Position numbers and translations under genes: made by a program. This document shows, piece after piece, positions 42,453 through 50,408 of a stretch of DNA of 64,000 nt; position 1 is the stretch's first letter, and every line of letters starts with the position of its first letter. The notes under the pieces are model-generated. The model was given only the letters and a program-made list of their open reading frames with translations, did not search any database and was not told the DNA's origin. Source of the DNA: Actinoallomurus sp963850195 (lineage in GTDB: Bacteria; Actinomycetota; Actinomycetes; Streptosporangiales; Streptosporangiaceae); the NCBI GenBank assembly GCA_963850195.1, contig CAWKKD010000005.1, positions 2,108,001 through 2,172,000 on the forward strand. The letters run 5' to 3'.

Positions 42453-43322
42453 TCACGGGAGGGGCCAGGCGGGGACCTCGGCGGGAAGATCGCGGCTGAC
42501 CCGCATCGTGAACTCCGCCGGGCGCTTCTCCAGGAATGACGTGACACCCTCGGCGGCGTCCGGCGCGCCACCGAGAACGCGCATGAGGGCCGAGTCCGTA
42601 CGGTGGGCGTCCCACGGCGAGGCGGCTCCGAGGCCCGACCACATCAGGCGGCGTACGGCGGCGACCGATACCGCCGAGGTGTTGGCGGCGATCTCCCGGG
42701 CCAGGGCGTAGGCGGCGTCGAGCAGCCCCTCCTTCGGGTACAGGCGGGAGACCAGCCGGCCGTGCAAGGCCTCTTCGGCGTCGAAGACCCGGCCGGTGGC
42801 GGCCCACTCCATGGCCTGGGCGATGCCGACGATTCGCGGCAGGAACCAGCTCGACGCGGCCTCGGTCACGATGCCCCTGCGGGCGAACACGAACCCGAAC
42901 CTCGCGTCGTCGGCGGCCAGCCGGATGTCCATCGGCAGCGTCATCGTGACCCCCACCCCGACCGCCGGCCCGTTGATCGCGCCGATGACCGGCTTGAGCG
43001 ACCGCGCGATGCGCAGGGCGACCATGCCTCCGCCATCGCGGGGCGAACCATCGTCGAACGTGTCACGGCCGCCGAACATGTCCTCGGCCGCACCATGATC
43101 GAAGGTCTCGCCGCCCCGCCCCAGATCGGCCCCGGCGCAGAAGGCACGCCCTCGTCCGGTCACGACGACCGCCCGCACATCGTCGTCCGCGTCCGCCCGG
43201 TCGAACGCGTCGACCAACTCCGTCCGCATCACGAGCGTGAAGGCGTTGAGCCGCTCGGGGCGATCCAACGTGATCGTGGCGATACCTTCGGCGGCGGTGT
43301 AGTCGATCTCGGTGTACGGCAC
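42453..43322 (-). CDS. Enoyl-CoA hydratase/isomerase family protein
   Basis: A 289-residue crotonase-fold protein. Seen: GRGRAFCAGADLGRGG (first oxyanion loop), NGPAVGVGVTMTLPMD (second), and RRGIVTEAASSWFLPRIVG, in which Glu occupies the second catalytic position. An insertion of about 20 residues after the first loop (GETFDHGAAEDMFGGRD) is longer than usual. GTG start at 43322 has GGGAG seven bases before it; the open frame upstream was rejected. Monocistronic by position. Confidence 0.87.
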   Translation of the reverse strand: MPYTEIDYTAAEGIATITLDRPERLNAFTLVMRTELVDAFDRADADDDVRAVVVTGRGRAFCAGADLGRGGETFDHGAAEDMFGGRDTFDDGSPRDGGGMVALRIARSLKPVIGAINGPAVGVGVTMTLPMDIRLAADDARFGFVFARRGIVTEAASSWFLPRIVGIAQAMEWAATGRVFDAEEALHGRLVSRLYPKEGLLDAAYALAREIAANTSAVSVAAVRRLMWSGLGAASPWDAHRTDSALMRVLGGAPDAAEGVTSFLEKRPAEFTMRVSRDLPAEVPAWPLP

Positions 43323-43595
43323 TTCTTCGCTCCCAACGGCCGCGAACAATTGGAATCGGATTCTAGTAGCGCACCCGATCCGCCCCCATCCACCCGCCTC
43401 CCGGTACGTGGATGAACCGGGCGAGACGCGAGCCCTCGCTCGCGGCGAGTGGGTCCGGGCGGCGGCGTGCGTGAGCAGGACGACCATGGCGGCGCGCAGC
43501 GCGGCGACGCCGGGCGCGTGGTCCATGGCCGCGACCGCGAACCCGTCGACGTCGCCGCCGACGGTGTGAGGTGTGGGCCTCGCTCCTGGAGTCGG

Positions 43596-44567
43596 TCAGC
43601 GGGGAGAGATGCGGCCCTCGCTTCCGGCGGAGCGGGGCCTTAGCGTGTCCTCGTCGGCCGGGCAGCCGACCATGGGCGGCATGGCCGGTACGAGCACGTC
43701 GCGCCCCCATTCCGCGCGTGGGCCCTGGTGGTCGGCGGGTGGGCCGACCTCGAGGAGTGCCGGGGACGTGAGCGTCAGGCGTACGGTCAGCGGCCGGCTG
43801 TCGACGAAGGGCGTGGCACCCCAGTAGGTCCAGAAGTCGTCCGGGTTGATCTTCGGGTGGTCCTCGAGCGGCCGCACGGTGCGGCCTGGGTGGAGCCGGG
43901 CCCACTGCCATTGATCGGTGAGCAGGCGGCAGGCGAGGGCTCGCAGGAGGTTCAGTGCGGCGAGTTCGTGGGCGCAGGCGACCTCGTCGATCACCAGGTC
44001 CGGCAGGCCGAACCGCCGCATGCCGAGCAGCGTGATGCGCAGGCACGAGCAGAGTGCGGTGGTACGGGCATCGCTGGCCAGGCCGTCGCGGCAGGGGTCC
44101 CGGCGGGCGTCGTAGCGGGTGCCGAACCACTGGTCGCCCATCCGCAGCCAGTCGCGCTCCACCCCGGCCAGCCCGTCGCGCAGGACCACGTGACACGCCT
44201 GCGGGTCGATCAGGACGCCGTCCGACGCGTCCGCGACCGCGCGGGCCACCGCACGCGCGGTCTGCTCGCCGCGCGGCTGGTCGGCGGTCGCACCCCGGTG
44301 GACCACGACCACCTGGTGCGTCGACTCCGCGATCCGCCGCCGGTCCTCGTCGCAGGCGAGGACGCCGTCGAACGCCCACATCGCCTCGGCGGCCCCGATC
44401 GTGAAGACGCCGATCTCGCCCGACCGCAGCGCCGCCACCGCGTCCGCGCGGAACGCCTCGGGAACCCGCCACGGCACCACCGCCCGCGGATCGTCCGGCG
44501 GCTCGTTCGTCGCGATCACGTAATGGGACGTCACCGTCTCGGGGACGAAGAGCACGAGATGGGACAT
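43596..44567 (-). CDS. Unknown-function protein, paralogue 1 of a tandem pair
   Basis: A 323-residue soluble protein of no family I recognise. It shares with the 45144-46052 product a start motif (TSHYVIATNEPPDDPRAVV versus TSFVVATAHPPHDPAAVA), a HQVVVVHRG strand, an ADASDGVLIDPQA motif, LGMRRFGLPDL, and a C-terminal FWTYWGATP with downstream DS-x-PLTVRL. It has no signal or membrane segments. AGGAGG eight bases before ATG 44567 fixes the start; the upstream frame runs through an 18-bp minisatellite and was rejected. Confidence 0.7.
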   Translation of the reverse strand: MSHLVLFVPETVTSHYVIATNEPPDDPRAVVPWRVPEAFRADAVAALRSGEIGVFTIGAAEAMWAFDGVLACDEDRRRIAESTHQVVVVHRGATADQPRGEQTARAVARAVADASDGVLIDPQACHVVLRDGLAGVERDWLRMGDQWFGTRYDARRDPCRDGLASDARTTALCSCLRITLLGMRRFGLPDLVIDEVACAHELAALNLLRALACRLLTDQWQWARLHPGRTVRPLEDHPKINPDDFWTYWGATPFVDSRPLTVRLTLTSPALLEVGPPADHQGPRAEWGRDVLVPAMPPMVGCPADEDTLRPRSAGSEGRISPR

Positions 44568-45143
44568 GACAGCCTCCTGAAGGTCATGGTGACCGGCGAA
44601 ACAGCGGCGAAGGGCGGAGAAGGAACGAGGGGCGGACAAGGCAGGGACGGCACAGACCGGCCGAAGCCCAAGCGGACGTGTGTCGGGGGCGCCGACCGGT
44701 GTGCCAGAGGACCCCTGGATGGGGCCGGGACACACTCGGACGCGAGACCGCGCGTGGGCTCGGGGCCGCGCCGCCTCAGGGCCGCGCGCAGGCTCGAGAC
44801 CGCATGCCGCCCCAGGACCGCATGCAGGCTCGGGACCGCATGTCGCCTCAAGACCACGCACAGGCTCGAGAGCACGCACAGGCTCGGGACCGCATGCCGC
44901 CTCGAGACCGTGAACGGGCTCCGGCCGCATGGACCGGGTCGTGTGGACCGGGTCGTGTGGGTCCGGAATGGGACGGACCGCACGCGAACCGGTGGCGCCG
45001 TTGGACCGTGGGCGGGCTGGGCTCACGTGGGACGTGGATGGAGGTGGGCCTGGCCTGGTGCGGACCCTGCCTCCGGTGCGGCCTCCGCCTCCGGGGTAGG
45101 GGCCCACCTCCGGTACGTGGCCCCTGCATCCGGTGGTGGGCGG
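44568..45143. other. 576-bp spacer between the paralogues, dominated by repeats
   Basis: Contains the 18-bp minisatellite (44746-44923), then two copies of TGGACCGGGTCGTG at about 44930-44958 and further GC-rich degenerate repeats (CCTCCGG motifs) near 45065-45125. All frames are stop-poor only because of the repeats. No promoter or gene was identified apart from the ribosome site of paralogue 1. Confidence 0.6.
44746..44923. repeat. 18-bp minisatellite, ten units
   Basis: Ten head-to-tail units, one of 16 bp and nine of 18, for example GACCGCATGCAGGCTCGG (44816) and GACCGCATGTCGCCTCAA (44834). Alternating unit types ending in GGCTCGA/G and GCCTCAA/GA hint at a 36-bp higher-order unit. Being a multiple of three, it stays open in several frames (hexapeptides such as RDRMPPQDRMQA), but nothing else supports translation. 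Confidence 0.8.
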
Positions 45144-46052
45144 TCAGGCGGCTAGGCGGGGTGGGGTTTCGGGGACGTAGGGCATGGCCAGGTCGACGAC
45201 GTCGTTCCACCAGGTGGCGGCCGAGGCGCCGAAGGATTCGGGTGGGCCGATGGAGAGGGTCGGGAGGGTCTCCGGGCCTTGGCGATCGGCGGGGCCTTGG
45301 CGGGCGGCCGGGTCTTGACCGGCGGCGGGGCAGGAGAGGCGTACGCGGACGTGGCCGCCTACCGGGCCGGCCGGTTCGGCGGCCCAGTAGCGCCAGATGT
45401 CGCGGCCTTCTACCCACACGTCCTGGGCCAGGCGGCGGATCTTGGCGCCCGGGTTGCAGGCGAGCCAGTCCCAGTGTTCGGACAGCAGCACGACCGCCAG
45501 GCAGCGCAGCAGGGTCAGGGCGGCGAGCCGGTTGCCGGGCCGTACGGCCGGGGCCTCCAGCTCGGGCAGCGCGAACCGGCGCAGGCCGACCGTCTCGAGC
45601 CGCCGGCCGCGGGTCCGGGCCACGCTCAGCCAGTCGTCGGCGAGGCAGAACTCCGGGTGCTCGGCGCCGAACCGGAAGTCGTGCGGGAGCACCCGGCGCG
45701 ACCACGCGTCGTAGACGACGCCCTCGCAGGACTCGGCGACGACGCGGGCGATGGCGCGCAGGGCCTGGCCGTGTTCGGGTTGCGACACGGGCGGGACCCG
45801 GCCCGTCACGACGATGTGGTGGGTGGCCTTGCGCACAAGGTCATGCCCTGGACCGGCGGCCCGGCCCATCGCGTCGGCGTAGCCGGAGTCGCCGGCGGGA
45901 TGCGCGCGGATTCGGACGAGCGGGGTGCGGAGCAGGGCGGCGGCGAGGGGCGGCCGGGTGCGGGCGCGCGCGACGGCTGCCGGGTCGTGCGGCGGGTGGG
46001 CGGTGGCCACGACGAACGACGTCGCCACGGTGCCGGGGATGCGGAACTCCAT
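45144..46052 (-). CDS. Unknown-function protein, paralogue 2 of a tandem pair
   Basis: A 302-residue soluble protein, homologous along its length to the product of 43596-44567. Shared landmarks: VVATAHPPHDPAAVA, HHIVVTGRV, ESCEGVVYDAW, VGLRRFALPEL, LAALTLLRCLAVVLLSEHWDW and DIWRYWAAEP. A low-complexity insertion (repeated PA/DRQGP) interrupts the C-terminal region. GGGAGG precedes ATG 46052. The conserved Trp-Tyr-Trp cluster and Arg-Arg-Phe motif would be the places to look for an active site. Confidence 0.7.
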   Translation of the reverse strand: MEFRIPGTVATSFVVATAHPPHDPAAVARARTRPPLAAALLRTPLVRIRAHPAGDSGYADAMGRAAGPGHDLVRKATHHIVVTGRVPPVSQPEHGQALRAIARVVAESCEGVVYDAWSRRVLPHDFRFGAEHPEFCLADDWLSVARTRGRRLETVGLRRFALPELEAPAVRPGNRLAALTLLRCLAVVLLSEHWDWLACNPGAKIRRLAQDVWVEGRDIWRYWAAEPAGPVGGHVRVRLSCPAAGQDPAARQGPADRQGPETLPTLSIGPPESFGASAATWWNDVVDLAMPYVPETPPRLAA

Positions 46053-46220
46053 GGTGGGACCTCCCGTGAACCGGATGTCCCGACAGCCTGGCCCGGCCTC
46101 CACCCGCCCGGTAACCCTCATGCACAGCCTGTGGAAAACCCTCGGGACACCGCCACGACCCGGGTGATGAGGGTCACGTATAACGATCCATGATGCGGGA
46201 CGTTACGGCGTCCGCCCCCT

Positions 46221-46991
46221 ATGTCCGATATGTTTCGGCACATGAAATGGGCCGTGGCGACGTATGACACCGCTTTCGGCTATGTATCCGCACACGGCGC
46301 TCCCCTCATCGACCTGCTCGATCCGAAGCCGGACGAGCGCGTGATCGATCTCGGCTGCGGCACCGGGGTCATGACGACCGAGATCGCCGCTCGCGGCGCC
46401 GAGGTGCTCGGTATCGACGGGTCGCTCGACATGGTCAACACGGCCAGGTCGGAGTACCCGAATCTGTCCTTCGCGGTGGGCGACGCACACGACTTCGCCA
46501 CGGACGGGCGCTATGACGCCGTCGTCTCCAACTCCGCGCTGCACTGGATGACACGCGACCCGTCGGCGGTGATCTCCCGGGTACGCGCGGCGCTGCGGCC
46601 GGGCGGGCGGTTCGTCGCCGAGATGGGCGGCGCCGGCAACTGCGCCGAGCTGATCGCCGCCGTACAGACCGCGTGGCGGGTCTTCGGGCTGCCAGAGCCC
46701 GAGCTGCCGTGGTACTTCCCCACGCCCGCCGAGTACGCCGCGCGCCTGGAGGAGGCGGGCTTCCTCGTACGGCTGATGGAGTACTTCGACCGGCCGACGC
46801 GGCTCAACGAGTGCCCGGACGGCGCCGCCGACTGGGTACGGCTGTTCGCACCGGAGCTGATCGCCGAGGTGCCGCCCGAGATCGCCGGCCCGCTCCTGAA
46901 CCGCGTGAACGAGCTGGCCGCGCCGGCCCTGCGCCGCGAGTCCGGCTGGATGGCCGATTACGTGAGGCTCCGCTTCGCCGCCGTCCGCTAG
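46221..46991 (+). CDS. Class I SAM methyltransferase (trans-aconitate methyltransferase-like)
   Basis: A 256-residue methyltransferase. Seen: VIDLGCGTGVMTTEIA (motif I, about 40-55), VLGIDGSLDMV (motif II), FDAVVSNSALHW-type segment (YDAVVSNSALHWM) and LRPGGRFVAEMGG. The SNxALHW motif and C-terminal helical region are those of Tam-like enzymes. No ribosome site precedes the ATG at 46221; ATG 46242 (MKWAVATYD) is an equally good start. Divergent from paralogue 2. Confidence 0.85.
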   Translation: MSDMFRHMKWAVATYDTAFGYVSAHGAPLIDLLDPKPDERVIDLGCGTGVMTTEIAARGAEVLGIDGSLDMVNTARSEYPNLSFAVGDAHDFATDGRYDAVVSNSALHWMTRDPSAVISRVRAALRPGGRFVAEMGGAGNCAELIAAVQTAWRVFGLPEPELPWYFPTPAEYAARLEEAGFLVRLMEYFDRPTRLNECPDGAADWVRLFAPELIAEVPPEIAGPLLNRVNELAAPALRRESGWMADYVRLRFAAVR

Positions 46992-47033
46992 CCCACTAGC
47001 ACCACTCGACCCTGAGAAAAGTAGGCTCGTCAC

Positions 47034-47654
47034 GTGCTGTCTCTGTACGACTCCGCGACCGGACGCGTCGACCGCGTCACCCTGGCGAGGGCCGATGTGG
47101 TCCGTGTCGCGTGCGCCGGGGGGTTGCGGTCGCTGGTGGTCGGCGACCTGATCCGGCGGATCGCGGGGCATCATCGGCTGCGGACGATCGGCATCTGGGA
47201 GACCGTGCCGGGTGCCGCGGACCTCAACGTACGGCCCGCGGAGTTCGCCGACGGGGAGGCCGACGTGCACGTCGGCGGGACCGTCGGACGCTGTGAGCTG
47301 GCGTCCATGGAGGGCCTGGACCCCCTCGCCGTACGCCTGGCGCTGCTGTCGAGGCACTACCGCGAGGACGTGACCCTGGGCCGTGAGGACCTGGCCGCCG
47401 CGCAGGAGGACCTGGTCGGGTGGCGCCGCCGCGTCGCGGAGTGGGCGGAGGCCCCCGGCAGGCCCCTGAGCTCGACGTACGTCGACGAGGCCGTCGCGGC
47501 GCTGGATGCCGATCTGGCCACGCCCGCGGTGTTCCCGCTGCTGGCGCGGCTGGCGGAGGACGAGGCGGTGTCGCCGGGCGCGAGGTTCGAGACGGTGATC
47601 AAGCTCGACATGATCCTCGGGCTCGACCTGGTCGGACTCGTCGGTCGCCTGTAA
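47034..47654 (+). CDS. CysS/MshC-like protein lacking the catalytic core
   Basis: A 206-residue protein. It opens like cysteinyl-tRNA synthetase (MLSLYDSATGRVDRV) and ends like the CysS/MshC helical domain (DPLAVRLALLSRHYREDV, then WRRRVAEW and DEAVAALDADLATPAV). Between them the HIGH segment is degenerate (VACAGGLRSLVVGDL), the CxG zinc/ATP region is shortened and no KMSKS is present. It can hardly activate cysteine. Possibly a regulatory or degenerate paralogue of CysS or of the mycothiol ligase MshC. No signal or membrane segments. Confidence 0.6.
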   Translation: MLSLYDSATGRVDRVTLARADVVRVACAGGLRSLVVGDLIRRIAGHHRLRTIGIWETVPGAADLNVRPAEFADGEADVHVGGTVGRCELASMEGLDPLAVRLALLSRHYREDVTLGREDLAAAQEDLVGWRRRVAEWAEAPGRPLSSTYVDEAVAALDADLATPAVFPLLARLAEDEAVSPGARFETVIKLDMILGLDLVGLVGRL

Positions 47655-47764
47655 ATGGCAATAGGTTTCGGCCGTTTTACCGTTTCACGGGAACCTCTTT
47701 TCTTGTCCCTTCGGTCTCAGTAAGCTCAGCAAGTAATTTGCCCCGATGCCCGCGGGAATTCAGG

Positions 47765-48307
47765 ATGAGATTCCGTTTGTGTGTCGGCACGCTGATGCTG
47801 GCGAGCTTGCTCACAGCCTGCGGAAACCGCACGTCGAGCGGCTTTCATCCGAGCGGGCAGGCACCACCGACGTCGTCGTCGTCCGCCCACGCCACGGCCC
47901 CGGCCGGCACCGCCGTACGCACCCCGGCCTCCGCGCTCGCGGCCTACCGCGACTACCAGCGGGTGTACGAACAGGCCTACGAGACCGGTGATCCCACGCC
48001 GCTCCACGCGGTCGCGGTCGACCCCCAGCTCACCTCCGTCGCCAAGGACGTGGCCCACGTCCGCGCCAAGGGCGTCATCTGGCGATTCCACAACGTGCTC
48101 AACCCGAAGGTCCAGGGCCGTTCGAAGGACGACTCGACCGTGGTCGTCCTCGACTGCGTACAGACCCTCGGCGCCTACCGCTTCTCCGCCAAGACCGGCC
48201 GTCGGCTCGACGCCTGGCGCGGCGGCACGCACCTCTACCAAGCGATCATGAAATTCGACAACGGCTCCTGGAAGATCTCCGATGGAAGGCAGGGCGGGAC
48301 ATGCTGA
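47765..48307 (+). CDS. Exported lipoprotein of unknown function
   Basis: A 180-residue lipoprotein: signal peptide with lipobox LTAC (about 17-20), a Ser/Thr/Pro linker, then a roughly 130-residue domain (LAAYRDYQRVYEQAYETGD, WRFHNVLNPKV, VLDCVQTLGAYRF) of NTF2-like appearance. First gene of a three-gene exported operon; its last seven bases overlap the next gene. It is co-expressed with a secreted Cys-containing protein and a second lipoprotein. Confidence 0.75.
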   Translation: MRFRLCVGTLMLASLLTACGNRTSSGFHPSGQAPPTSSSSAHATAPAGTAVRTPASALAAYRDYQRVYEQAYETGDPTPLHAVAVDPQLTSVAKDVAHVRAKGVIWRFHNVLNPKVQGRSKDDSTVVVLDCVQTLGAYRFSAKTGRRLDAWRGGTHLYQAIMKFDNGSWKISDGRQGGTC

Positions 48308-49026
48308 CAAGGCTCGGCTCCGCGCTGGTCCTCGCGGCCGCGACGGTCACGACGGTCGCCGTCGCCCCCGGCTCGGCCGGCGCGGACCCCTGTACGACCG
48401 TGGGCAACCGTGTGATCTGTGGCGCCGGCTCGCACCGGCACCAGGGAGGCGGCGGCGGTAACGGCAACGGAGGCGGCGGCGCCACCGGCCCCGGGCTGGG
48501 CTGCGCCAACCTCGGCAACACCATCGCCTGCCCGCCAGGTGCCAACCCGGCGCCGGTCCCCCACGTACCGACGATCGACGTCGCCTACAGCGCGCGCGAC
48601 CAGCTGACCGTGCCCGCGCCGCACGTCCACACCGCGCCGGCGGCCCGCAGCTACGTCCAGATCAGGACCGGCCTGTGGATCGACCGGGGCGACTTCGCCG
48701 CCCAGTCGGTCACGGCCCAGGTTCCGGACCAGGCCGTGACGGCCACCGCCACCCCGCGGTCCGTCACCTGGGACATGGGCGAGGGCACCACGACCTGCCA
48801 GGGTCCCGGCGCGGCCGGCGGCACCGGATGCGGCTACACCTACGAGCGTTCCTCAGCCGGGCGGCCGGGCCACAAGTACACGATCGGCGCGACCATCACG
48901 TGGGACGTCACCTGGACCTGCACCGGCACCTGCGACCAGGCCGGTGGCGCCCTGGAGCCGCTGACCATGACCACGACGGCCCGGCTCGAGGTCGGCGAGG
49001 TCCAGACCGAGTCCAAGCCCGGCTGA
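48301..49026 (+). CDS. Secreted protein with paired cysteines, unknown function
   Basis: A 241-residue exported protein: Sec signal to about residue 28, a Gly-rich segment (HRHQGGGGGNGNGGGG), then CANLGNTIACPPG and a roughly 140-residue beta-rich domain with RTGLWIDRGDFA, VTWDMGEGTTTC and TWTCTGTC. Six or more cysteines probably pair outside the cell. The domain occurs widely in actinomycetes, often near Flp-pilus or secretion genes, but I know no function. It overlaps both neighbours (start within the first gene; TGATG with the next). Confidence 0.7.
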   Translation: MLTRLGSALVLAAATVTTVAVAPGSAGADPCTTVGNRVICGAGSHRHQGGGGGNGNGGGGATGPGLGCANLGNTIACPPGANPAPVPHVPTIDVAYSARDQLTVPAPHVHTAPAARSYVQIRTGLWIDRGDFAAQSVTAQVPDQAVTATATPRSVTWDMGEGTTTCQGPGAAGGTGCGYTYERSSAGRPGHKYTIGATITWDVTWTCTGTCDQAGGALEPLTMTTTARLEVGEVQTESKPG

Positions 49027-49748
49027 TGCCCCTCTCTCGACGGTCCGCCCTGCCGGCGAGCCTCGTCCTGCTCCTCACCGGCTGCGGCGGCGCGAAGGCC
49101 CCTCACAGGGCCGCGCCGGCGCCGAAGGACTCCCGGGCGACCGCCGCCGTCACCTACACCGCGCAGCACGTGAAGTCCGCGCTGCTGAGCGCCGGTGACA
49201 TCGGCTCCACCACGCGTGAGACCGCGCTCACGATCCTGGGCCTGACCAAGGGCAGCGTGCCCTCGTGCGCCGACTCGATCGTGAAGCTGCCGGCCGGCGC
49301 GGACACCGCAGCGCGGCAGTTCGGCCCGCCGGACCCGCGCTACACCGGCGAGAACTACGCGGTGCTGGCCGCCGTCTACCCGGACGCCGCGTCGGCGTCG
49401 GCAGCGTTCGGCCGCGTACGGTCCGCGTTCCTGGCCTGCAAGGACAAGCGGCACGTCCAGGCGAAGAAGGTCCACCACGACCAGACGACGCTGCCCTACG
49501 ACGAGACCTGGACGAGGACCACGGACTCGACGGCAGGATGGACGCACCTGCGCGGTTTCGAAAAGCGCACCTATTCGCCGAATGTCAGCGTGATCAACGT
49601 CGAATATCAGGCATATGACTATGCATTGCGCGGCAACGCGATAATTTCCACGCTTTACTGGAAGCGCGGAAAGCCGTCAATGTCGGCGGATCCGGTGGCG
49701 AAACAGGCGACCGTACTGCTCACCCGGCAGCTCACCAAGATCAGCTGA
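49026..49748 (+). CDS. Exported lipoprotein, third gene of the operon
   Basis: A 240-residue lipoprotein with lipobox LTGC (about 18-21), a Pro/Ala linker and a domain starting at about 45 (VKSALLSAGDIGSTTRETA) with sensor-like spacing of Cys (SCADSIV and LACKDKR). It resembles the PknH/LpqN-type lipoprotein sensor domains only loosely. Start overlaps the preceding stop (TGATG). Its stop and that of rraA on the other strand share the 8-base palindrome TCAGCTGA. Confidence 0.7.
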   Translation: MPLSRRSALPASLVLLLTGCGGAKAPHRAAPAPKDSRATAAVTYTAQHVKSALLSAGDIGSTTRETALTILGLTKGSVPSCADSIVKLPAGADTAARQFGPPDPRYTGENYAVLAAVYPDAASASAAFGRVRSAFLACKDKRHVQAKKVHHDQTTLPYDETWTRTTDSTAGWTHLRGFEKRTYSPNVSVINVEYQAYDYALRGNAIISTLYWKRGKPSMSADPVAKQATVLLTRQLTKIS

Positions 49749-50226
49749 GCGGCAACTCCCGCGCGGCCAGGACGATGCCGTCCTCGTCGCTGTAGAGCCA
49801 CGCGCCCGGCGCGAACTCCACCCCGCCGAACTCCACCGGGACCTCCGACTCGCCCACGCTCTCCTTGGCGCTCTTGCGCGGGTTCGAGCCCAGCGCCTTG
49901 ACGCCCAGGTCCAGGTCGCGCAGTGCGACGACGTCGCGTACGGCACCGTTGATCACGACACCGGCCCAGCCGTTCGCCACCGCGGAGCCGGCGATCATGT
50001 CGCCCATCAGCGCGGTACGCAGCGAGCCCCCGCCGTCGATCACCAGCACCCGCCCCTCACCGGGCGTCGCCAGCACCGACTTGAGCAATGCGTTGTCCTC
50101 GAGGCACCGTACGGTCCGCACCGGGCCGCAGAACCGCTCCCGCGCGCCGTAGGACCGAAACTGCGTCTCGCAGCTCGTCAGCTCGGCGCCGTACTCGTCC
50201 ATCAGGTCTGCCGTCGCGAAGTCCAC
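49741..50226 (-). CDS. rraA: RraA-family protein
   Basis: A 161-residue protein with the RraA/HMG-aldolase fold: TADLMDEYG, VRCLEDNALLKSVL, VIDGGGSLRTALMGD (about 75-89), NGAVRDV and SVGESEVPVEFGGV. In E. coli RraA binds RNase E, while many homologues are metal-dependent oxaloacetate/HMG aldolases, and the RNA role is doubtful here. The GTG start at 50226 matches the family N-terminus but has a weak ribosome site. Its upstream 20 bp run directly into a dispersed repeat, so expression may depend on that element. Confidence 0.88.
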   Translation of the reverse strand: MDFATADLMDEYGAELTSCETQFRSYGARERFCGPVRTVRCLEDNALLKSVLATPGEGRVLVIDGGGSLRTALMGDMIAGSAVANGWAGVVINGAVRDVVALRDLDLGVKALGSNPRKSAKESVGESEVPVEFGGVEFAPGAWLYSDEDGIVLAARELPLS

Positions 50227-50245
50227 GGGACGACAGGTTAGTCTC

Positions 50246-50408
50246 AGAGACTGTTGGGGAGCCCCATGCCCTACTGCGCGGCACCCAGGCGACGCCTCGC
50301 CGCGTTGTCGTCGATCGCCGGCCGACACCAGGCCGACTCCCTCCTCCGCCTTGCGACGCGCCCCCTGGCCCGCCGCTCGCGACGGACGAGGACTCCCCAA
50401 CAATCTCT
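50246..50408. repeat. MITE-like dispersed repeat, copy B (163 bp)
   Basis: Same length and about 97% identity to copy A. The left terminus AGAGACTGTTGGGGAGCC is identical; the right terminus (50391-50408) has two substitutions against its complement. Its last base is the first base of the Lrp-gene stop codon. It separates the rraA start from the Lrp gene end, so transcription from the Lrp gene would cross it to reach rraA. Confidence 0.85.

Noticed and set aside
43596..45107. 503-residue version of paralogue 1 with an N-terminal repeat domain
   Set aside because: The extension is an 18-bp minisatellite read in one of several open frames. A strong AGGAGG and the alignment to paralogue 2 place the start at 44567.
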